Assembly: GCF_003626735.1 (NCBI RefSeq)
Contig: NZ_RBHX01000001.1
Location: 744,001 to 808,000 of the forward strand
Direction: 5' to 3'
DNA length: 64,000 nucleotides
Source of the DNA: Microbacterium sp. CGR2
Lineage (GTDB): Bacteria > Actinomycetota > Actinomycetes > Actinomycetales > Microbacteriaceae
Shown here: positions 45,653-54,988 of the stretch, one piece after another
Layout: every line of letters begins with the position of its first letter
How positions within the stretch are numbered: the first letter of the stretch is position 1
Translations under genes and position numbers: made by a program
Notes under the pieces: generated by a model
The model's input: the letters and a program-made list of their open reading frames with translations, nothing else
Told to the model about the DNA's origin: nothing
Databases searched by the model: none

Positions 45653-46517
45653 TTGTCTGATCTCTTCGCTTCCTCGGAAGCCGCGTCCATGGACGCATCC
45701 CCCTTCGACACCACGACCGACCTGTTCTTCGCCGACGTCGAACCGGGCGAGAACCAGCGCTGGTCGACCTGGCCGGCGGTCACACCGACGGAACGCGGAC
45801 CAGCTCCCTGGCCGGACTGGCTCGTCACCTCCGCCGGCGCTCTCGACACCGAACTCGGCGTCCTCAAGACGGGCAAGGAGGCCGACGTCTTCCTGCTGGA
45901 ACGCGCCGTGCCGGACGACCCCGCGCAGCGCACGCTGCTTTGCCGCGAAGCGCTATCGCTCCCCGGAGCATCGCAGCTTCCACCGCTCGGCGGTCTATAC
46001 CGAGGGGCGGAGCACGCGGAACACCCGCGACACGCGCGCCCTCGCCAACAAGTCGACGCATGGTCGGGCGGTGGCGGCGGCGCAGTGGTCGTTCGCCGAG
46101 TTCCAGGCGCTGAGTCGGATGTGGCAGCTCGGAGCGCCGGTGCCGTATCCCGTGCAGGTCAACGGCACCGAGGTGCTCATGGAGTTCCTCGGGGATGCCG
46201 ATGGCACGGCCGCGCCGCGACTCGCCCAGGTGCGCGGCGCCCGCACGGAACTCGCCGACCTCTACGCGCAGGTCGTCGAGATCATGCGGACGTTCGCAGC
46301 CGCCGGGTTCGCCCACGGAGACCTGTCGGCCTACAACCTGCTCGTCCACGAAGAGCGGGTGCGGGTCATCGACCTCCCGCAGATCGTCGACATCATCGCG
46401 AACCCGCAGGGGCTCGACCTGCTGCACCGCGACTGTGTGAACATCTGCGACTGGTTCGCGCGGCGGCGGCTGGAGTGCGACCCCGAGGCACTGTTCGCCG
46501 AGCTGCTCGCGGCCTGA
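45653..46517 (+). pseudogene. RIO-type atypical kinase, interrupted by a +1 frameshift
   Basis: The TTG at 45653 opens a frame encoding the N-lobe (TELGVLKTGKEADVFLLERA). After CTT-TGC at 45938-45943 the kinase sequence continues only one base later: AKRYRSPEHRSFH, EFQALSRMWQLG, then catalytic HGDLSAYNLL and metal-binding VIDLPQIVD, ending at 46517. Removing one T from the TTT at 45939-45941 restores a normal RIO1-like protein of about 287 residues. The upstream frame then runs without stop into the next gene. It is either a real frameshift mutation, a sequencing error or a slip site. RIO kinases act in ribosome maturation in archaea and eukaryotes; the bacterial role is unclear. Confidence 0.8.
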
Positions 46518-46540
46518 ACCGGGTCGGCGAGTCACGTCGC

Positions 46541-46635
46541 GGTCGCACTTCGTGCCGCTCGCGGGCGGTTCCGGCGGTCGAAACTGCGACCGGAACGGTC
46601 GAGCGCCCGGGCCCACCGACCGAAACGGCGACCGG
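46541..46635. repeat. Dispersed 17-18 bp repeat, downstream set of three
   Basis: A degenerate direct copy GGTCGCACTTCGTGCC lies at 46541-46556. Inverted copies lie at 46575-46592 (CGGTCGAAACTGCGACCG, itself a hairpin) and about 46618-46635 (diverged). They mirror the set at 45321-45446 on the far side of the kinase gene. Confidence 0.75.
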
Positions 46636-46699
46636 AAGGGCAAACCAGCGCGCGGCGCGGCGTCACCGGGTGTTCACCGGGCAGCAGCAGAATTCGAGC

Positions 46700-48088
46700 A
46701 TGAGCGAACACCCCCAGCCCTCGGCCACCGCGAACAGCGGGGCCGTCGGCGTGATCGGCCTCGACCTGCGGGGCGAGACACCGGCCCCGAAGAAACAGGT
46801 CTATTCCTGGGCGCTGTGGGATTGGGCGACGCAGCCGTTCAACACCGTCATCCTCACCTTCATCTTCACCGCGCTGTACCTCACCACCGAGGCGTTCCTT
46901 CCCGCCGACATCGCAGCGCTCGACGAAGAGGACGCGGTCCGTGTCGCAGCGGAGGCGGGTCTGGCCTCGGGTCTGGGCCTCGGCTCCACCATCGCCGCGC
47001 TCGCGATCCTGCTCCTCGCGCCCGTTCTCGGCCAAAGAGCGGATGCTGCGGGACGTCAGAAGCTCTGGCTCGGAATCGGCACCGGCGCACTCGCCCTGTG
47101 CATGGCGCTGCTGTGGTTCGTCGAGCCCACCCCGTCCCTGTTCTGGCTCGGCGTCGCCCTGATCTCGGCGGGCTCGGTGTTCGGCGAGATCGCCGCGGTG
47201 AACTCGAACGCCATGCTCATCGGGATCGCCAACCCGAAGACGGTGGGCCGCATCTCCGGACTCGGCTGGGGATTCGGCTACCTGGGCGGCATCGTCGCCT
47301 TGATCATCGTCGTCGTCTTCTACGCGCTGGACTGGTTCGGCCTCTCCGCCGACGACGGCCTCCCGTTCCGCATCATCGCGCTGGGCTGTGCGATCTGGAC
47401 AGTGGTCTTCAGCATCCCGATCTTCCTGAACGTGCCGGAGCCGTCACTCGGACGGCCCGAACGCAAGGTCGGGTTCTTCGCGTCGTACGGCTTGTTGGCG
47501 AAGGACGTCAAAGGCCTGTATCGAAACTCCGAGACGCGTCCGACGTTCTGGTTCCTCCTGGCCAGCGCCGTCTTCCGCGACGGGCTCGGCGGCGTCTTCG
47601 CGTTCGGCGCGGTGATCGCCAGTCAGGTGTTCCGCTTCGAGTTCCTGGAGATCGTGGTCTTCGGCATTGCTGCCAATCTCATCGCGGGGGTTTCGACGAT
47701 CATCGCCGGACGCTTCGACGACAGGTTCGGTCCGAAGCGCATCATCCTCACGGCGCTGGCGTCGATGATCATCGCGGGGCTGGCGGTGTTCTTCCTGGTG
47801 GATGCCGGCACTGTCGTCTTCTGGATCGGCGGACTCGTTCTCTGCGCGTTCGTCGGACCGGCGCAGTCGGCCTCCCGCTCATTCCTCGCCCGGGTCACCC
47901 CGGCCGGCCGCGAAGGCGAGATCTTCGGCCTCTACGCGACGACGGGCCGGGCGGCGAGTTGGATGGCCTCCGCCGCGTGGACGCTGCTGATCGTGCTGAC
48001 CGCGCAGACTGCCTACGGCATCCTGGGCATCGTGCTCGTGCTCATTCTCGGCTTCCTGCTGCTGCTCCCGGTGAAGGCGCCGCGCTGA
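46700..48088 (+). CDS. MFS transporter, UMF1/Atg22-like family
   Basis: A 462-residue twelve-helix transporter. The opening YSWALWDWATQPFNTVI is the UMF1 signature, with FGEIAAVNSNAML and GRISGLGWGFGYLGG downstream. Substrates of bacterial members are not established. The ATG at 46700 is used; the frame is open further upstream only because the shifted kinase frame lacks stops. It lies 180 bp after the kinase with repeats between, so it is probably a separate unit. Confidence 0.88.
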   Translation: MSEHPQPSATANSGAVGVIGLDLRGETPAPKKQVYSWALWDWATQPFNTVILTFIFTALYLTTEAFLPADIAALDEEDAVRVAAEAGLASGLGLGSTIAALAILLLAPVLGQRADAAGRQKLWLGIGTGALALCMALLWFVEPTPSLFWLGVALISAGSVFGEIAAVNSNAMLIGIANPKTVGRISGLGWGFGYLGGIVALIIVVVFYALDWFGLSADDGLPFRIIALGCAIWTVVFSIPIFLNVPEPSLGRPERKVGFFASYGLLAKDVKGLYRNSETRPTFWFLLASAVFRDGLGGVFAFGAVIASQVFRFEFLEIVVFGIAANLIAGVSTIIAGRFDDRFGPKRIILTALASMIIAGLAVFFLVDAGTVVFWIGGLVLCAFVGPAQSASRSFLARVTPAGREGEIFGLYATTGRAASWMASAAWTLLIVLTAQTAYGILGIVLVLILGFLLLLPVKAPR

Positions 48089-48118
48089 CCCGCCCCGCTC
48101 CGCTGAGCCGCCCCGTCC

Positions 48119-48766
48119 TCAGAGTTCGAGCAGCGCGAGCACGTCCGCACGGGCCCCGGCCGCGTGAAGCCTGTTGCGCATGGCGGCGGCGGCCAGCGTG
48201 TACGGACGCTCGTCGCCCATGAGCAGCGAGCGCGAGTTCGCCTCCTCGTAGAGCGCCACCAGTTCGAAAGCGAGCACCTCGACATCGTCGACGTCGAGCT
48301 CATCGGCCGGGATCGCGTGACGCAGCTGAGCCTCGACGTATCCGTGCCACTCGACCATCGCCGTCCGCACGGCGTCACTCACCGGGCCTGACTTGGAGTC
48401 GACGTCGGCGGCGGTGGCGGCGAAGAAACAGCCGCCGGTGAAGACGCGATCCCGTGAGTAGATGAGCGCGCTGCGCAACAGCACGGCGAGCCGATGCGCA
48501 CCGCGCGAGTGCGCCCGAGCGGGCTCGACGACGTGAGCGAGGAAGATCTCGCGGGCGGCCGCGACAGTCGCCAGCTGCAGGCCCTCCTTGCCCTGGAAGA
48601 GGGTGGCGATGCTGCTCTTACTGTGCCCGGATGCTGCGGCCAGTCGCCCGATCGTCAGCCCGTCGAGCCCTTCGACGGACGCGAGGTCTGTCGCGCTGTG
48701 CAGCACGACGCGACGCGAGGCGTCGCCGCGGGCCCGTCGCCCGTCGAGAACTGTCGGATCTGACAT
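48119..48766 (-). CDS. TetR family transcriptional regulator
   Basis: A 215-residue repressor. The N-terminal HTH (LTIGRLAAASGHSKSSIATLF) is typical of TetR, and the C-terminal ligand domain holds the TetR_C_16-like FTGGCFFAATAADVDSK stretch. It diverges from the alpha/beta hydrolase, with two operator-like palindromes between the genes, so it most likely represses both. Confidence 0.9.
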   Translation of the reverse strand: MSDPTVLDGRRARGDASRRVVLHSATDLASVEGLDGLTIGRLAAASGHSKSSIATLFQGKEGLQLATVAAAREIFLAHVVEPARAHSRGAHRLAVLLRSALIYSRDRVFTGGCFFAATAADVDSKSGPVSDAVRTAMVEWHGYVEAQLRHAIPADELDVDDVEVLAFELVALYEEANSRSLLMGDERPYTLAAAAMRNRLHAAGARADVLALLEL

Positions 48767-48772
48767 CTCTCT

Positions 48773-48819
48773 AGTATACGAACGATCGTTCGCGTACTAT
48801 ACGAATGATCGTTCGTATA
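48773..48819. promoter_or_regulatory. Two adjacent TetR operators
   Basis: Site A (48773-48798) is a near-perfect palindrome centred on CGAACGATCGTTCG. Site B (48798-48819), TATACGAATGATCGTTCGTATA, differs from perfect symmetry by one pair. Both carry ACGAAYGATCGTTCG and fill the divergent intergenic region. Confidence 0.85.
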
Positions 48820-48842
48820 CTTTTCTCGGCCCAGGAGAACTC

Positions 48843-49760
48843 ATGCCATCCCTGTCCGCACTGATCGCCCACAGCATCCGCACCATCGCCCTCGTCTCCC
48901 CCGCCCTGGCCGGCGCTCTCGCGTACCGCGCGTTCTTCTCGACCGCCCCGCGGATGCCGGTTCGACCTGCGGATGCACCCACCCACGCGGATGGGCGCCG
49001 AGACACCATCGTCGTGCGCGGCACCGACGTCACCACCTATGAATGGGGCCGAGGCGATCGCACCGTGCTGCTCCTCCACGGCTGGCGGGGACGCGCTTCG
49101 CAGTTCGCCCCGCTCGTGCGGGAGCTCGTCTTCGAGGGCTTCCGCGTCGTCTCTTTCGACGCCCCCGCACACGGTGCATCGAAAGGGCGTCACGCCGACG
49201 TCCGCGATTGGGTCGCGGCCGCCGAGCAGCTGCAGGCCGTGCACGGACCGTTCGCCGCGATCGTCGGGCACTCGTTCGGCGGCTTCGCCGCGTTGACGGC
49301 CGCTCGCTCGAGCGTCCCGGTGCCGGCGGTCGCCGTGATCGCGGGCGGGGCCGGACCCGCGGCCTTCATCGCGGAGTTCTCCCGTCAACTCGGGCTCGAC
49401 CGTGCGACCACTGCTCACATGACGGCGCAGTTCCGTCGGCGCCTCCAAGTCGACGAGACGACCATCGGTGCGCGGTACGACGCCGCCCAGCATCCGCTGC
49501 CCCTCGACACGGCGCTGTTGGTCGTGCACGACCGCGGGGATCGACGGATGCCGGACGACGACTCCCTTCGTCTGCACGCCGCCCACGGCGGCCGTTCGCG
49601 CCTGTTGCGTGTCGAAGGGTTCGGTCACACCCGGGTGCTGTCGGCGGATGCCACGATCGATGCCGTCGTCGCCCTCGCGGTCGGCGGGCTCGACGCTCTC
49701 GACGACGTCAGACCGGCCGGTTCACCGGCGTATCCGGCGCACCTGTCTCGAGCATCGTGA
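48843..49760 (+). CDS. Alpha/beta hydrolase
   Basis: A 305-residue hydrolase with an N-terminal hydrophobic anchor (about residues 10-30). LLLHGWRGRASQF forms the oxyanion region, VGHSFGGFAAL the Ser nucleophile elbow, LVVHDRGDRRMPDD the acid, and VEGFGHTRVL the catalytic His. The substrate is unknown. AGGAGA precedes the ATG. The divergent TetR regulator and paired operators suggest induction by its substrate. Its 3' end overlaps the convergent dehydrogenase by 53 bp. Confidence 0.88.
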   Translation: MPSLSALIAHSIRTIALVSPALAGALAYRAFFSTAPRMPVRPADAPTHADGRRDTIVVRGTDVTTYEWGRGDRTVLLLHGWRGRASQFAPLVRELVFEGFRVVSFDAPAHGASKGRHADVRDWVAAAEQLQAVHGPFAAIVGHSFGGFAALTAARSSVPVPAVAVIAGGAGPAAFIAEFSRQLGLDRATTAHMTAQFRRRLQVDETTIGARYDAAQHPLPLDTALLVVHDRGDRRMPDDDSLRLHAAHGGRSRLLRVEGFGHTRVLSADATIDAVVALAVGGLDALDDVRPAGSPAYPAHLSRAS

Positions 49761-50703
49761 TGGCGTTCTGCGCCTGAATACGCACGTACTCGGCCTCCGT
49801 GTACGTCGACAGGTAGGCGATGTGGGGCGTCAGGACGACGTCGTCACGACCGAGCAGCGGATGCCCGGGTGTCGGCGGTTCCTCCTCGAGCACATCGAGT
49901 GCAGCCCCGGCCAACCGCCCGCTGTCGAGGGCTGCGGCGAGCGCCGCACTGTCGACCAGCGCGCCTCGGGACACATTCACGAGGAACGACCCGGCGGGCA
50001 TCTCGGCCAGGAACTCGGAGTCGATCATCCGATCGGTCTCGGCGGTCAACGGCAGGTGCAGCGACACGACGTTCGCTCCGCGCCGCAGCTCTTCAAGTCC
50101 CACCCTGGCCACTCCGAGGCCCGCCAACTCCGCCTGGGTCTCCGCCGAGTCCGGAAGCATGGGGTCGTAGCCGAGCACCCGTCCGAAGAGCGGGGTCGCG
50201 AGCCGGGCGAACTCCTTGCCGATCCGCCCGAGGCCGATGACCCCCAGCGTCAGCTCACTCATCCGCGGCGGCGCCTTGAGGGAGCGGTCGTTCCAGCCGG
50301 TCGGGGTCGCCGATGCCGTGTAGAAGCGCAACTGCCGGACGCTGGCCAGCACGATCGCGAGGGCGTGTGTGGCGACCTCCGGCGTCGCGACACCGGGCAG
50401 ATTCGTCACCCAGACGCCGTGCTCTGTCGCCGCGTCCACGTCGACGTAGTCGAAGCCCATCGACATCAGGGCGATGACCTTGAGGTTCGGGAGCTGCTCG
50501 ATCATGGCGCGCGTCACCGAGGCGTACCCGGGCAGCAGTGCGTCGGCATCCTGCGCGCCGGCGATGATCTCCGCCGGGTCGCGAGTGCCGAGCACGCGGA
50601 CCTCGAAACCGTGGGCCTCCAGGAGTGCGATGCCGGCGGCCGGGTCGGTGTCGTCGACATCCGTGTAGATGGCGACAGGCCGGCGCCCCGTGTTCTCGGT
50701 CAT
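49708..50703 (-). CDS. D-isomer-specific 2-hydroxyacid dehydrogenase
   Basis: A 331-residue NAD-dependent dehydrogenase. [16 protein letters not shown] binds [17 protein letters not shown] contains the catalytic Arg region, and [11 protein letters not shown] holds the His. The substrate is a 2-hydroxy or 2-keto acid, perhaps a 2-keto product of this operon. The ATG overlaps the ureohydrolase stop by four bases. Its 3' end lies antisense to the last 53 bp of the alpha/beta hydrolase gene. Confidence 0.9.
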   Translation of the reverse strand: MTENTGRRPVAIYTDVDDTDPAAGIALLEAHGFEVRVLGTRDPAEIIAGAQDADALLPGYASVTRAMIEQLPNLKVIALMSMGFDYVDVDAATEHGVWVTNLPGVATPEVATHALAIVLASVRQLRFYTASATPTGWNDRSLKAPPRMSELTLGVIGLGRIGKEFARLATPLFGRVLGYDPMLPDSAETQAELAGLGVARVGLEELRRGANVVSLHLPLTAETDRMIDSEFLAEMPAGSFLVNVSRGALVDSAALAAALDSGRLAGAALDVLEEEPPTPGHPLLGRDDVVLTPHIAYLSTYTEAEYVRIQAQNAITMLETGAPDTPVNRPV

Positions 50704-51683
50704 GCGTCGCCCGCCTTCGTCGCGGCCGCACGCTCGCGCACGATCCCCTGTGCCATCGCCGTCATCAGCTCGTAGGCCACGTGACTCGCCGCGATCCCCG
50801 TCACCTGCGCATGGTCGTAGGCCGGCGCGACCTCGACCACGTCGCAGCCGACGATGTGCAGATCGGTGAGCCCGCGCAGGAGCCGGAGCAATTCCCGGCT
50901 GGTCAGCCCACCGGCCTCGGGAGTGCCCGTACCCGGAGCGTGCGCCGGGTCGAGCACGTCGATGTCGATGGAGATGTACAGCGGCCGGTCTCCCACCCGC
51001 TGACGAATGCGATCGAGCGCCGCGGGAACGCCGTGCTCTTCGATGTCTTCGCTGGTGACGATCGCGAAGCCGAGGACCTCGTCGTCGTCGAGATCCTGCC
51101 GGCTGTAGAGCGGACCGCGGGTGCCGACGTGCACGGATGCCGTCCGATCGAGGTACCCGTCCTCCGATGCACGCCGGAACGGGGTGCCGTGGGTGATCGG
51201 CTCGTCGAAGTAGGTGTCCCACGTGTCGAGGTGCGCGTCGAAGTGCAGCACCGCGACGGGTCCGTGCTTCTCGCTGATGGCCTTGAGCAGCGGATAGGCG
51301 ATCGTGTGGTCCCCGCCGATGGTGAGGATGCGGTCCACACGGCTGCCGAGCTCGGTCGCCGCCTCGGCGATCTGGCGCACGGCCTCCTCGATGTGGAAGG
51401 GGTTGACCGCGATGTCTCCGGCATCCGCCATCTGCACCGCTTCCCATCCGGCGAAGTCCTGGGCCGGATTGTACGGGCGCAGGAGGCGGCTCGATGCACG
51501 GACGTGCTCCGGCCCGAAGCGGGCACCGGGGCGGTAGCTGACGCCGGAGTCGAAGGGGATGCCGACGATCGCGAGGTCCACGTCACCCACGTCTTCGATG
51601 CGCGGCAGTCGGGCGAACGTGGAGAGCCCCGCGTATCGCGGCGTCTTCGAGGCGTCCGCCGGGCCGATGGGTGTGGTGCTCAT
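50700..51683 (-). CDS. Agmatinase/guanidinobutyrase-family ureohydrolase
   Basis: A 327-residue binuclear manganese ureohydrolase. Metal-binding motifs are [19 protein letters not shown] and [19 protein letters not shown], all complete. The family releases urea from guanidino compounds such as agmatine or 4-guanidinobutyrate. Adjacency to an AruI-like decarboxylase favours 4-guanidinobutyrate. The ATG overlaps the decarboxylase stop by four bases. Confidence 0.88.
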   Translation of the reverse strand: MSTTPIGPADASKTPRYAGLSTFARLPRIEDVGDVDLAIVGIPFDSGVSYRPGARFGPEHVRASSRLLRPYNPAQDFAGWEAVQMADAGDIAVNPFHIEEAVRQIAEAATELGSRVDRILTIGGDHTIAYPLLKAISEKHGPVAVLHFDAHLDTWDTYFDEPITHGTPFRRASEDGYLDRTASVHVGTRGPLYSRQDLDDDEVLGFAIVTSEDIEEHGVPAALDRIRQRVGDRPLYISIDIDVLDPAHAPGTGTPEAGGLTSRELLRLLRGLTDLHIVGCDVVEVAPAYDHAQVTGIAASHVAYELMTAMAQGIVRERAAATKAGDA

Positions 51684-53302
51684 GCTGCGTCCTCGAAGGT
51701 CGACTGCGGGATGTGGATGACCTGGAGACCGCCGGCGGTCTCGGCCGCCGAGACGGCGTCGGCCAGTTCGCGGGCGGATGCGACGCGGCGGCCCGTGCCG
51801 CCGAACGCCGTCGCGACCGCCGCCCAGTCGGGCTGGACGAGGTCGACGGCGATGGGGGCGATCCCCGCGTCGATCTCGTTCTGCTTGATCTCGGCGTAGC
51901 CGCCGTTGTCGACGATGATCACCGTCACGTCGAGACGCTGCTCGACGATCGTGATGAATTCCTGCATCGAGAACATCAGCGCACCGTCGCCGACCACCGC
52001 GAACGACGGACGGTCGGGCGATGCGATGCGGGCGCCGATCGCAGCCGGCAGGCCGTAGCCGAGTGTCGCGTACGTGGCCATGTAGGGCATCGAGTTCGGC
52101 GAAGCGACCTCGAGCACGTTCACGAGGCCCCAGTACGCGATCTGGGACGAGTCGGTGGCGACGATCGCGTTGTCGGGAAGGACCGCGGCGATGGCCTCGG
52201 CGAGGCCGGTGTTCACGGCGGACAACTCCCGGCACTCGGCACGAACAGCATGCAGCGTCTCGGCGACCCTGGCTTCGGGAAGCGGCTCACCGTCGCCCAG
52301 CGCTGCCGTGATCGCGGACAGTGCGGCGGCGGCATCCGCGACGATCCCGATCTCGGCATCCTGATTCTTGTCGAGCTGCGACTCCACCAGGTCGATGCGG
52401 ATGACCGTGCCGCGCGCCTCGAGCCGATCGACCCAGAGCTCGGCGGCGCCCAGCTTCGAACCGACGACCAGCAGCACGTCGGCGTCCCGCGCTCGGTTCC
52501 TGGCCGCCGCGAGCCGCAGGTTCGACCCGAGCGAGAGCGGATGCTGCTCATCGAGCACCCCCTTGGCGTTGAGCGTCGTCACGACCGGTGCACCGAGGCG
52601 CTCGGCGAGCATGCGCAGCTCGGTACCGGCGCGACGCGACCCGCCGCCGGCGAGGATGACGGGATCGGTCGCCGACGCGAGCAGGCGTGCCGCGGCATCC
52701 GTCGCATCGGCATCCGGAGCGGATGGCGAGGGCACGACGCGAGAATCGAGCAGAGCCGCGTCGATCGGCGTCTCCTGTTCGAGAAGGTCCAGCGGCACTT
52801 CGATGTAGACCGGCCGAGGACGACCCGTGGTGAAGAGCGCGAACGCGTCGTGCACCGCCTGCACGGCTTCCTCGGCGGACCCCACCCGTCGGCCCCATTC
52901 GACGATGGCGGATGCTGCGGCCAGCTGATCCTTCGTCTCGTGGAGGCTGCCGACATCGGCGAATTCGGCTCCGCGCGCCGGGCCGGGCGACAGGATGATC
53001 ATCGGCCGCGACTCGCAATACGCGGTGCCTGCCGCCGACAGCGCGTTCAGCAGGCCAGGGCCGCTGGTCGTGATGACCACGCCCGGCTTGCCCGTCTGCA
53101 GCGACCAGCCGTCGGCGGCGTAGCCGGCGCCCTGCTCGTGCCGCGTCGTGACGGGGCGGATGCCCAGGGCCGTCAGCGGCCGGTAGAACTCCAGGTTGTG
53201 GGTGCCAGGGATGCCGAAGATCGTGTCGATGCCGTAGCCACGGAGGGTCTCCATGACCACCCAGCCGGTCGTGCGTTCGGTGCGTGTCTGCATGCTGTCC
53301 AT
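51680..53302 (-). CDS. ThDP-dependent decarboxylase, 5-guanidino-2-oxopentanoate decarboxylase (AruI)-like
   Basis: A 540-residue thiamine diphosphate enzyme of the acetolactate synthase superfamily. [15 protein letters not shown] with [14 protein letters not shown] holds the catalytic Glu, and [14 protein letters not shown] with an Asn-containing [13 protein letters not shown] is the ThDP/metal motif. The N-terminal stretch closely resembles AruI, which decarboxylates 2-ketoarginine to 4-guanidinobutanal in the arginine transaminase pathway. The ureohydrolase beside it would act later in that route. A simple acetolactate synthase or oxalyl-CoA-type role cannot be excluded. Confidence 0.82.
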   Translation of the reverse strand: MDSMQTRTERTTGWVVMETLRGYGIDTIFGIPGTHNLEFYRPLTALGIRPVTTRHEQGAGYAADGWSLQTGKPGVVITTSGPGLLNALSAAGTAYCESRPMIILSPGPARGAEFADVGSLHETKDQLAAASAIVEWGRRVGSAEEAVQAVHDAFALFTTGRPRPVYIEVPLDLLEQETPIDAALLDSRVVPSPSAPDADATDAAARLLASATDPVILAGGGSRRAGTELRMLAERLGAPVVTTLNAKGVLDEQHPLSLGSNLRLAAARNRARDADVLLVVGSKLGAAELWVDRLEARGTVIRIDLVESQLDKNQDAEIGIVADAAAALSAITAALGDGEPLPEARVAETLHAVRAECRELSAVNTGLAEAIAAVLPDNAIVATDSSQIAYWGLVNVLEVASPNSMPYMATYATLGYGLPAAIGARIASPDRPSFAVVGDGALMFSMQEFITIVEQRLDVTVIIVDNGGYAEIKQNEIDAGIAPIAVDLVQPDWAAVATAFGGTGRRVASARELADAVSAAETAGGLQVIHIPQSTFEDAA

Positions 53303-53311
53303 ACTCCGCTG

Positions 53312-54985
53312 TCAGTTCTGTTCGGCCCGGTACCGGGGGGTGCCGTCGACCCAGGTCTCGAGGACGTCGATCTGCGCGATGTCCGCGCCGTCGACCGTGA
53401 GGGGGTTCGCGCCCAGAACCACGAAGTCGGCGCGCTTGCCCGGTGCGAGCGAACCGAGTTCGTGCTCCCGCCCGATCGTGATCGCCCCTTCCAGAGTGTG
53501 GGCACGGAGCGCCGCCTCGGCGCTGATCCGCAGCGAATCGGGTCCGAGCTTGCGGCCGCGTCGCGTGATGCGGGTCACCGCGGCCTGGATCGCCTCGAGA
53601 GGACGCGGCTCAGCGACGGGAGCATCCGAGGAGATCGTCGCCGGCACACCCGCTTCGAGGAACTCCCCGAGCGGATTGAACCGCTCGCCCGGGGTGCCGA
53701 TCGCCTGCTCGACGCCCTCGCCCCAGTTGTAATAGTGCTGCGTCTGATTCACGGGACGGATGCCGAGGGCCGCCATCCGCGTGATCTCCGCAGGATCCGG
53801 CAGTCCGCAGTGCTCGATGCGGTGGCGGGCGTCGGAGTCGGGCCGCTCGATGAGGGCCTGCTCGATGGCATCCACGACCATGGCGATCGCGGTCGGGGAC
53901 TGCGCGTGCGTCGCCGTCTGCAAGCCGGCGCCGTGCGCCCGACTCACCAGCTCGGTGTACTCGGCCGGCTCGTGGTAGAGCTGCCCGGTGCGGCAGGGAT
54001 CGCCGAGATACCCCTCGGGGAAGTACGCCGTCCACCCGCCGAGCGTGCCGTCGGCGTAGAGCTTGATGCCCGCCGCCGACAGGAATGCGTTGCCGAACGG
54101 TCCGGTCAGGCCCAGGGCGAGCACCTGGTCGAGCAGGTGCGAGAGGAAGTACATCGACACGCGGACCGACAGGGCCCCGCGCTCGGCCATCGCCAGGTAC
54201 GCCGCGAACTCGCGCTTCGACACCTGGGCATCGCCGATGGCGGTGACGCCGCCGGCGAGGAACTGGTGCTGCGCGATGTCCATCTGGCGCTGATGCTCGG
54301 CCGGCTCATCGCCCAGGTGGAAGTTCGGGCCGTGGTGACCGATCTTCACGCCATGCAGGCCGGTGAGGATGTTGCACGCCGCATCGGAGAGTTCCCCGGT
54401 GAGCTCACCCTCTGCGTCGCGGAAGAACTCGCCGCCCTCGGGGTTCGGGGTGTCGCGGGTGATCCCGTACTTGGCGAGCGTGAAGCTGTTCACCACGCCG
54501 CCGTGACCCGAGGCGTTCATCACGTACACCTCACGGTCGGAGGCGATCTGGTCGAGCTCCTCCTTCGTGGGGTGGCGCCGCTCGGCGAGGTTCCGCTGCT
54601 CGTAGCCGTAGCCCCGCACAGGGACACCGGCGGAGAGCTTGCTCGCCCCTTCGTTCATCAGACGGACGATCTCCGGGATGGAGCCGGCACGCTCTGGGCT
54701 GATGTCGACCCAGGTGAGCATCTGACCGTACATCAGCGGATGGGCGTGCGCGTCGATGAAGCCCGGGACGATGGTGGCTGCCGGGTAGTCCTTGCGCTCA
54801 GGGCTGAGGCCGGCGGCGTTCGCCACCTCCTCCACCTCGGTCAGAGAGCCGACCGCCACGATCTTCCCGCCGGCGGTGAGCATGGCCTCGGCGTGTGGTC
54901 GATCCCCGTCGACGGTCAGGATGGCGTCGGCGGTGATGATCGTCGGTGCGGAATCGCGGTCGTCGAATGTCGTCAGACGGTGCAC
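53312..54985 (-). CDS. YtcJ-like amidohydrolase (amidohydrolase family 3)
   Basis: A 557-residue metal-dependent hydrolase. The first metal motif is FIDAHAHPLMYG, later ligands lie in HRIEHCGLPDP and SSDAPVAEP, and the end LAPGKRADFVVLGANPLTVD is the usual family closing. YtcJ-like proteins hydrolyse C-N bonds of varied amides, carbamates or imides; no substrate can be named. The GTG start lies four bases after the transporter stop, with AGGAGG upstream. Confidence 0.88.
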   Translation of the reverse strand: MHRLTTFDDRDSAPTIITADAILTVDGDRPHAEAMLTAGGKIVAVGSLTEVEEVANAAGLSPERKDYPAATIVPGFIDAHAHPLMYGQMLTWVDISPERAGSIPEIVRLMNEGASKLSAGVPVRGYGYEQRNLAERRHPTKEELDQIASDREVYVMNASGHGGVVNSFTLAKYGITRDTPNPEGGEFFRDAEGELTGELSDAACNILTGLHGVKIGHHGPNFHLGDEPAEHQRQMDIAQHQFLAGGVTAIGDAQVSKREFAAYLAMAERGALSVRVSMYFLSHLLDQVLALGLTGPFGNAFLSAAGIKLYADGTLGGWTAYFPEGYLGDPCRTGQLYHEPAEYTELVSRAHGAGLQTATHAQSPTAIAMVVDAIEQALIERPDSDARHRIEHCGLPDPAEITRMAALGIRPVNQTQHYYNWGEGVEQAIGTPGERFNPLGEFLEAGVPATISSDAPVAEPRPLEAIQAAVTRITRRGRKLGPDSLRISAEAALRAHTLEGAITIGREHELGSLAPGKRADFVVLGANPLTVDGADIAQIDVLETWVDGTPRYRAEQN

Positions 54986-54988
54986 GGG

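Noticed and set aside
45938..45943. A functional programmed +1 frameshift like prfB
   Set aside because: There is no stop codon at the shift point and no internal SD-like stimulator at the right distance. It is kept only as something to check.
45653..48088. An uninterrupted 811-codon frame joining the kinase N-terminus to the UMF1 transporter
   Set aside because: After 45941 the frame loses kinase similarity for about 190 codons, while the true kinase continues one base over. The transporter has its own start at 46700. The fusion is a chance result of the frameshift and lack of stops.
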